NCBI GenBank assembly: GCA_030035585.1
Contig: CM057469.1
Span: forward strand, 61,211,501-61,275,500
DNA length: 64,000 bases
Reading direction: 5' to 3'
From: Dugong dugon
Lineage: Eukaryota > Chordata > Mammalia > Sirenia > Dugongidae
The translations under genes were made by a program, and so were the position numbers. Positions within the stretch are counted from its first letter, which is position 1. Each line of letters begins with the position of its first letter. The notes below the pieces were generated by a model that searched no databases, was not told the DNA's origin, and saw only the letters and a list, made by a program, of their open reading frames with translations. Below are positions 63,881 to 64,000 of this stretch, piece by piece.

Positions 63881-64000
63881 GGCTTTTGATTACTTTTTCA
63901 GGGGATATGTAACAGGAATACGAAAAGTAGTCTGGGAAAATATGTGGAATCTTAAGAGACTGGTTTACTTTGATTTTCTCCACATGCATTAAATTTCTCC

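Larger units (their letters stand above)
61206..63890 (-). mobile_element. L1 LINE 5' half: 5' UTR, ORF1, ORF2 endonuclease
   Basis: Reading on the minus strand: GC-rich 5' UTR (about 63890 to 63300), ORF1 with start near 63279 (MKKQDKITQTSE then a stop) and a C-terminus at 62345-62542 (RRQWDEI, LKEKNCQP, KQKLRELV, TRPALQ). An inter-ORF spacer of about 480 bp follows. ORF2 starts at 61864 (TLNVNRLN, CLQET) and its endonuclease end reads MFSDHNTIKL at 61206. Several stops and frameshifts make it inactive. The ORF2 RT and C-terminus are missing. Confidence 0.9.
57002..64000 (-). other. KCNT2: KCNT2 intron (partial, 5' side)
   Basis: This is the intron upstream of the S2 exon, cut by the window end. 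57002-59005 is AT-rich sequence with no recognised gene. It includes an ATAT-rich microsatellite near 58112-58170 and a possible ancient-repeat scrap near 58915-58990. From 59006 on it is filled by the L1/RTE composite described separately. I looked for the exon ending in LPLWGLQ on the minus strand and did not see it. Confidence 0.85.

Overview
This is a stretch of mammalian nuclear DNA, almost entirely intronic, from an afrotherian and most probably a proboscidean (elephant/mammoth) genome. The assignment rests on the interspersed repeats: dozens of copies of the tRNA-headed AfroSINE family, a BovB/RTE-type LINE whose 3' end is shared with those SINEs, and L1 copies with a distinctive 3' UTR, all on a background of old L2, MIR and LTR relics.

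The only gene I can support is KCNT2 (sodium-activated potassium channel Slick, Slo2.1), on the minus strand. Four consecutive exons are visible, at 56942-57001, 48097-48171, 46789-46872 and 43146-43240. They encode a continuous S2-to-S5 part of the membrane domain with matching phases and consensus splice sites. Exons upstream of 57001 and downstream of 43146 lie outside the window, so 1-43145 is part of one intron longer than 43 kb. No promoter, terminator, rRNA, functional tRNA or CRISPR array was found.

Layout by coordinate. 1-2.5 kb: sense L2 with RTE relics. 3.3-4.8 kb: L1 3' end. 6.1-6.7, 10.4-11.0 and 29.6-30.7 kb: three members of one solo-LTR family with 5-bp target duplications. 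12.7-13.5 and 18.6-18.9 kb: antisense L2. 18.9-19.9 kb: L1 3' ends. 22.2-25.8 kb: dense nested repeats. 29.6-30.8 kb: RTE inside an LTR. 33.7-34.4 kb: another LTR-like unit. 36.9-40.2 kb: L1 split by a 1.9-kb antisense RTE and an AfroSINE. 41-50 kb: comparatively repeat-poor DNA carrying three of the four exons. 51.6-52.1 kb: MLT1-type LTR split by an AfroSINE. 55.6-56.6 kb: L2-like. 59.0-63.9 kb: antisense L1 whose ORF2 body is replaced by a sense RTE with two tandem 3' tails.

I found no new molecular system. The most unusual observations are two short local duplications (about 80 and 95 bp) that look like templated insertions, the tandem RTE tails, the L1/RTE deletion-insertion structure, a monomer-like L1 5' UTR, and one AfroSINE with a 28-bp target duplication. 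All repeat names come from reading and memory of families, not from a database search.
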